Assembly: GCA_027449805.1 (NCBI GenBank)
Contig: DAIDKY010000018.1
Span: 1 to 13,947, forward strand
DNA: 13,947 nucleotides
Direction: 5' to 3'
Origin: a bacterium
GTDB taxonomy: Bacteria > Patescibacteriota > Saccharimonadia > UBA4664
Below the pieces are notes generated by a model. That model worked only from the letters and a program-made list of their open reading frames with translations, had not been told where the DNA came from and did no database searches. This document shows, one piece after another, positions 13,401 to 13,947 of this stretch (positions are counted from its first letter, which is position 1; each line of letters starts with the position of its first letter). The translations under genes and the position numbers were made by a program.

Positions 13401-13947
13401 TGCTGGTATCGTGGTTATCGCGGGTCTGGTGTGGCTCCTGGCTCCGTTGGTGAATGGCTGGCTGGAGAGACCTCTTAATGCCTCAGTACCTGAGCTTAGT
13501 AGCGACAACAGAGCCTACGCCCGTCGTCTCGGACTCCAGACCTGGCGCTACTTTGCCGAGTTCATGTCACCTCAGTTTCATTATCTTCCACCCGATAACT
13601 ATCAGGTTGGACTAAAGACTGAGCTCGCCCCAAGAACGTCCCCGACCAATATTGGTTTTGGTCTCTTGGCCTGGCTCGAGGCGCAACGTTTTGGCTTCAT
13701 TACGATTGCCCAGACCCTCGATACCAGCGCCAAGACGCTCGAGAGTATCGAATACCTTAAAAAGGAGCGAGGGCATATTTTTAATTGGTACGACATTACT
13801 ACGATGGCCCCGATCGAGCCTCGTTATGTCTCTTTTGTTGATAGCGGAAACTTAGCGGCCGCGCTATGGGCCTACCACCAAGAGGCAATAGCTCTACGCA
13901 CCGTGCCAATCATCGACCAGCGCCAGATTCAGGGTGTGCTCGATCAG
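10438..13947 (+). CDS. Cyclic beta-1,2-glucan synthase, NdvB/Cgs-like (3' end beyond window)
   Basis: The frame is open for 1170 codons from this ATG to the window edge. Cgs proteins are inner-membrane enzymes that build and cyclise beta-1,2-glucan from UDP-glucose. Residues 1 to about 440 are soluble and helical; the later part (WSRFLEGVDPVYAVL..., near 342-400) matches the family. Membrane segments lie near 444-468, 476-493, 857-877, 878-897, 966-980 and 985-1003. The GT84 domain between them has SDFSYGLLTDWIDAK, ERKRGKL, DADT (662-665), YYGKGIIDV, GRFPDNRILSHDLLEG (764-779) and the RQSRWVRGDWQIW motif (806-818). From about 1029 a glycoamylase-like domain begins (YLPPDNYQ, RTSPTNIGFG, NWYDI, VDSGNLAA). 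Known members exceed 2700 residues and end in a GH94 domain, so over half may lie outside. Codon use differs from its neighbours. Confidence 0.9.
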   Translation, partial: MTHKSWVIAFFTDSVEFETTRITISKSGNLVESVVVPRIIEVLALEGETVAAWIGVSHEAETAADILRDGPTEAVVVLPIHEQITIPEGMVQKSTWAYEELQATWYQQLQQKQMNGVVGSGAASWGIAEAAYEDTAGTMSLVEHHYIFERAYINITTGINSRSNRGLIGSPEVWDLYNLVTRLLEDDVLPTNEEALRAALQLALKDRSDSLKLLNILPIIIQIRIIEELAVMLKKDRNMHHDLVVATFTADILGKLAANEVALRVEQIIKSDGLNRELQLSLIEKLDEMPEVQTHLAATWGYVEGKTTLDSVLRQRQIDSAQRYEHFNDLIGMLRVMGRVGWSRFLEGVDPVYAVLAADPAAIFSSMTLESKLYYRQRVAELSSWSGKTEIEIAQLIDITARASTDLSSHNGSYLIGDEMLSFERRIGVRRPWFNKHQIQEAAYPLATLLSLAMPLWLIGLGLVALYCHVMGLSGSSVWWVVILLALPLTDLSLELTSKLIGLTVKPRFLPELELEATTSTRSKTVCVVAVPTLLRSPKTIAYDLRQLEMRYLANGGSDFSYGLLTDWIDAKTAICEDDDRLLRLAIDGVTKLNTAHPEAHFFLYHRKRSLVPSEGVWMGAERKRGKLETFLAYVSGETHEGTLIVGSASKVVGARYCICLDADTELPPGTAHRLLGAITHPLNRLRYDSMGHVSGGYGIIQPHIVTSYESSRENRFTFLHHSRHGVNPYLNPYADLYYDLAADGVYYGKGIIDVAAYQRTVAGRFPDNRILSHDLLEGAYLRVALASNITLYDVFPQTFIALSDRQSRWVRGDWQIWPWVTSRVPDKFGQTSSNPIDVINRFKVADNIRRSLVAPVELIALLIAALMGLKILSIVVGLLVMVFIIVPLMGLARVAVTRIGDLGQWDVIQPILLQLYHFITLPLRALHTLNAIVRVLWRLIVTKRFLLEWRTSSENVSPGNVRSYQLIASSTIGFLLIILGLRSETIGAGIVVIAGLVWLLAPLVNGWLERPLNASVPELSSDNRAYARRLGLQTWRYFAEFMSPQFHYLPPDNYQVGLKTELAPRTSPTNIGFGLLAWLEAQRFGFITIAQTLDTSAKTLESIEYLKKERGHIFNWYDITTMAPIEPRYVSFVDSGNLAAALWAYHQEAIALRTVPIIDQRQIQGVLDQ

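Noticed and set aside
1..13947. CRISPR array, insertion sequence, rRNA or tandem repeats
   Set aside because: No regularly spaced repeats, terminal inverted repeats, transposase, rRNA-like sequence or duplicated tRNA end were seen on reading the window.

Overview
The window is a gene-dense bacterial chromosome segment using the standard code (TAA, TAG and one TGA stop). It looks like a Patescibacteria/CPR genome, possibly Saccharibacteria. That is an inference from the shortened HrcA, a ComEC without its usual C-terminal domain, very tight gene spacing and several starts without a Shine-Dalgarno; no phylogenetic search could be run. Nearly all genes are on the + strand; only the peroxiredoxin is on the - strand.

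Left block (1-4900): the tail of an unidentified + strand gene meets a PrxQ/BCP-type peroxiredoxin on the - strand. The peroxiredoxin is divergent from hrcA-grpE-dnaK-dnaJ, the complete class I heat-shock set. The gap between the divergent starts (564-628) holds a perfect CIRCE operator. It overlaps a strong hrcA promoter, and its other side abuts a consensus -10 for the peroxiredoxin gene, so HrcA probably controls both directions. Both -10 boxes lie about 6-10 bases from the start codon, suggesting leaderless mRNAs.

Middle block (4863-7102): a small multi-pass membrane protein follows dnaJ, then a tRNA-Lys(TTT) with a strong hairpin terminator. Next come two genes, each with its own promoter: an unrecognised acidic soluble protein, and a protein carrying a sigma-70-region-4-like helix-turn-helix. 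Their wording differs from the flanking genes, so this may be a lineage-specific insert next to the tRNA, though no attachment repeat was seen.

Right block (7130-10348): an NAD(P)H-dependent FMN reductase, a membrane-only ComEC (DNA uptake channel), then yebC and ruvC overlapping by one base and driven by an extended -10 inside the end of comEC. ruvA and ruvB are not next to ruvC.

Far right (10438 to window end): an open frame of 1170 codons, still open at the edge, that reads as a cyclic beta-1,2-glucan synthase (NdvB/Cgs type). It has an N-terminal helical region, a GT84 glycosyltransferase domain with intact motifs, six predicted membrane segments and the beginning of a glycoamylase-like domain. 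The C-terminal GH94 part, if present, lies outside the window. This is the most notable gene here. No CRISPR array, insertion sequence or rRNA was seen.
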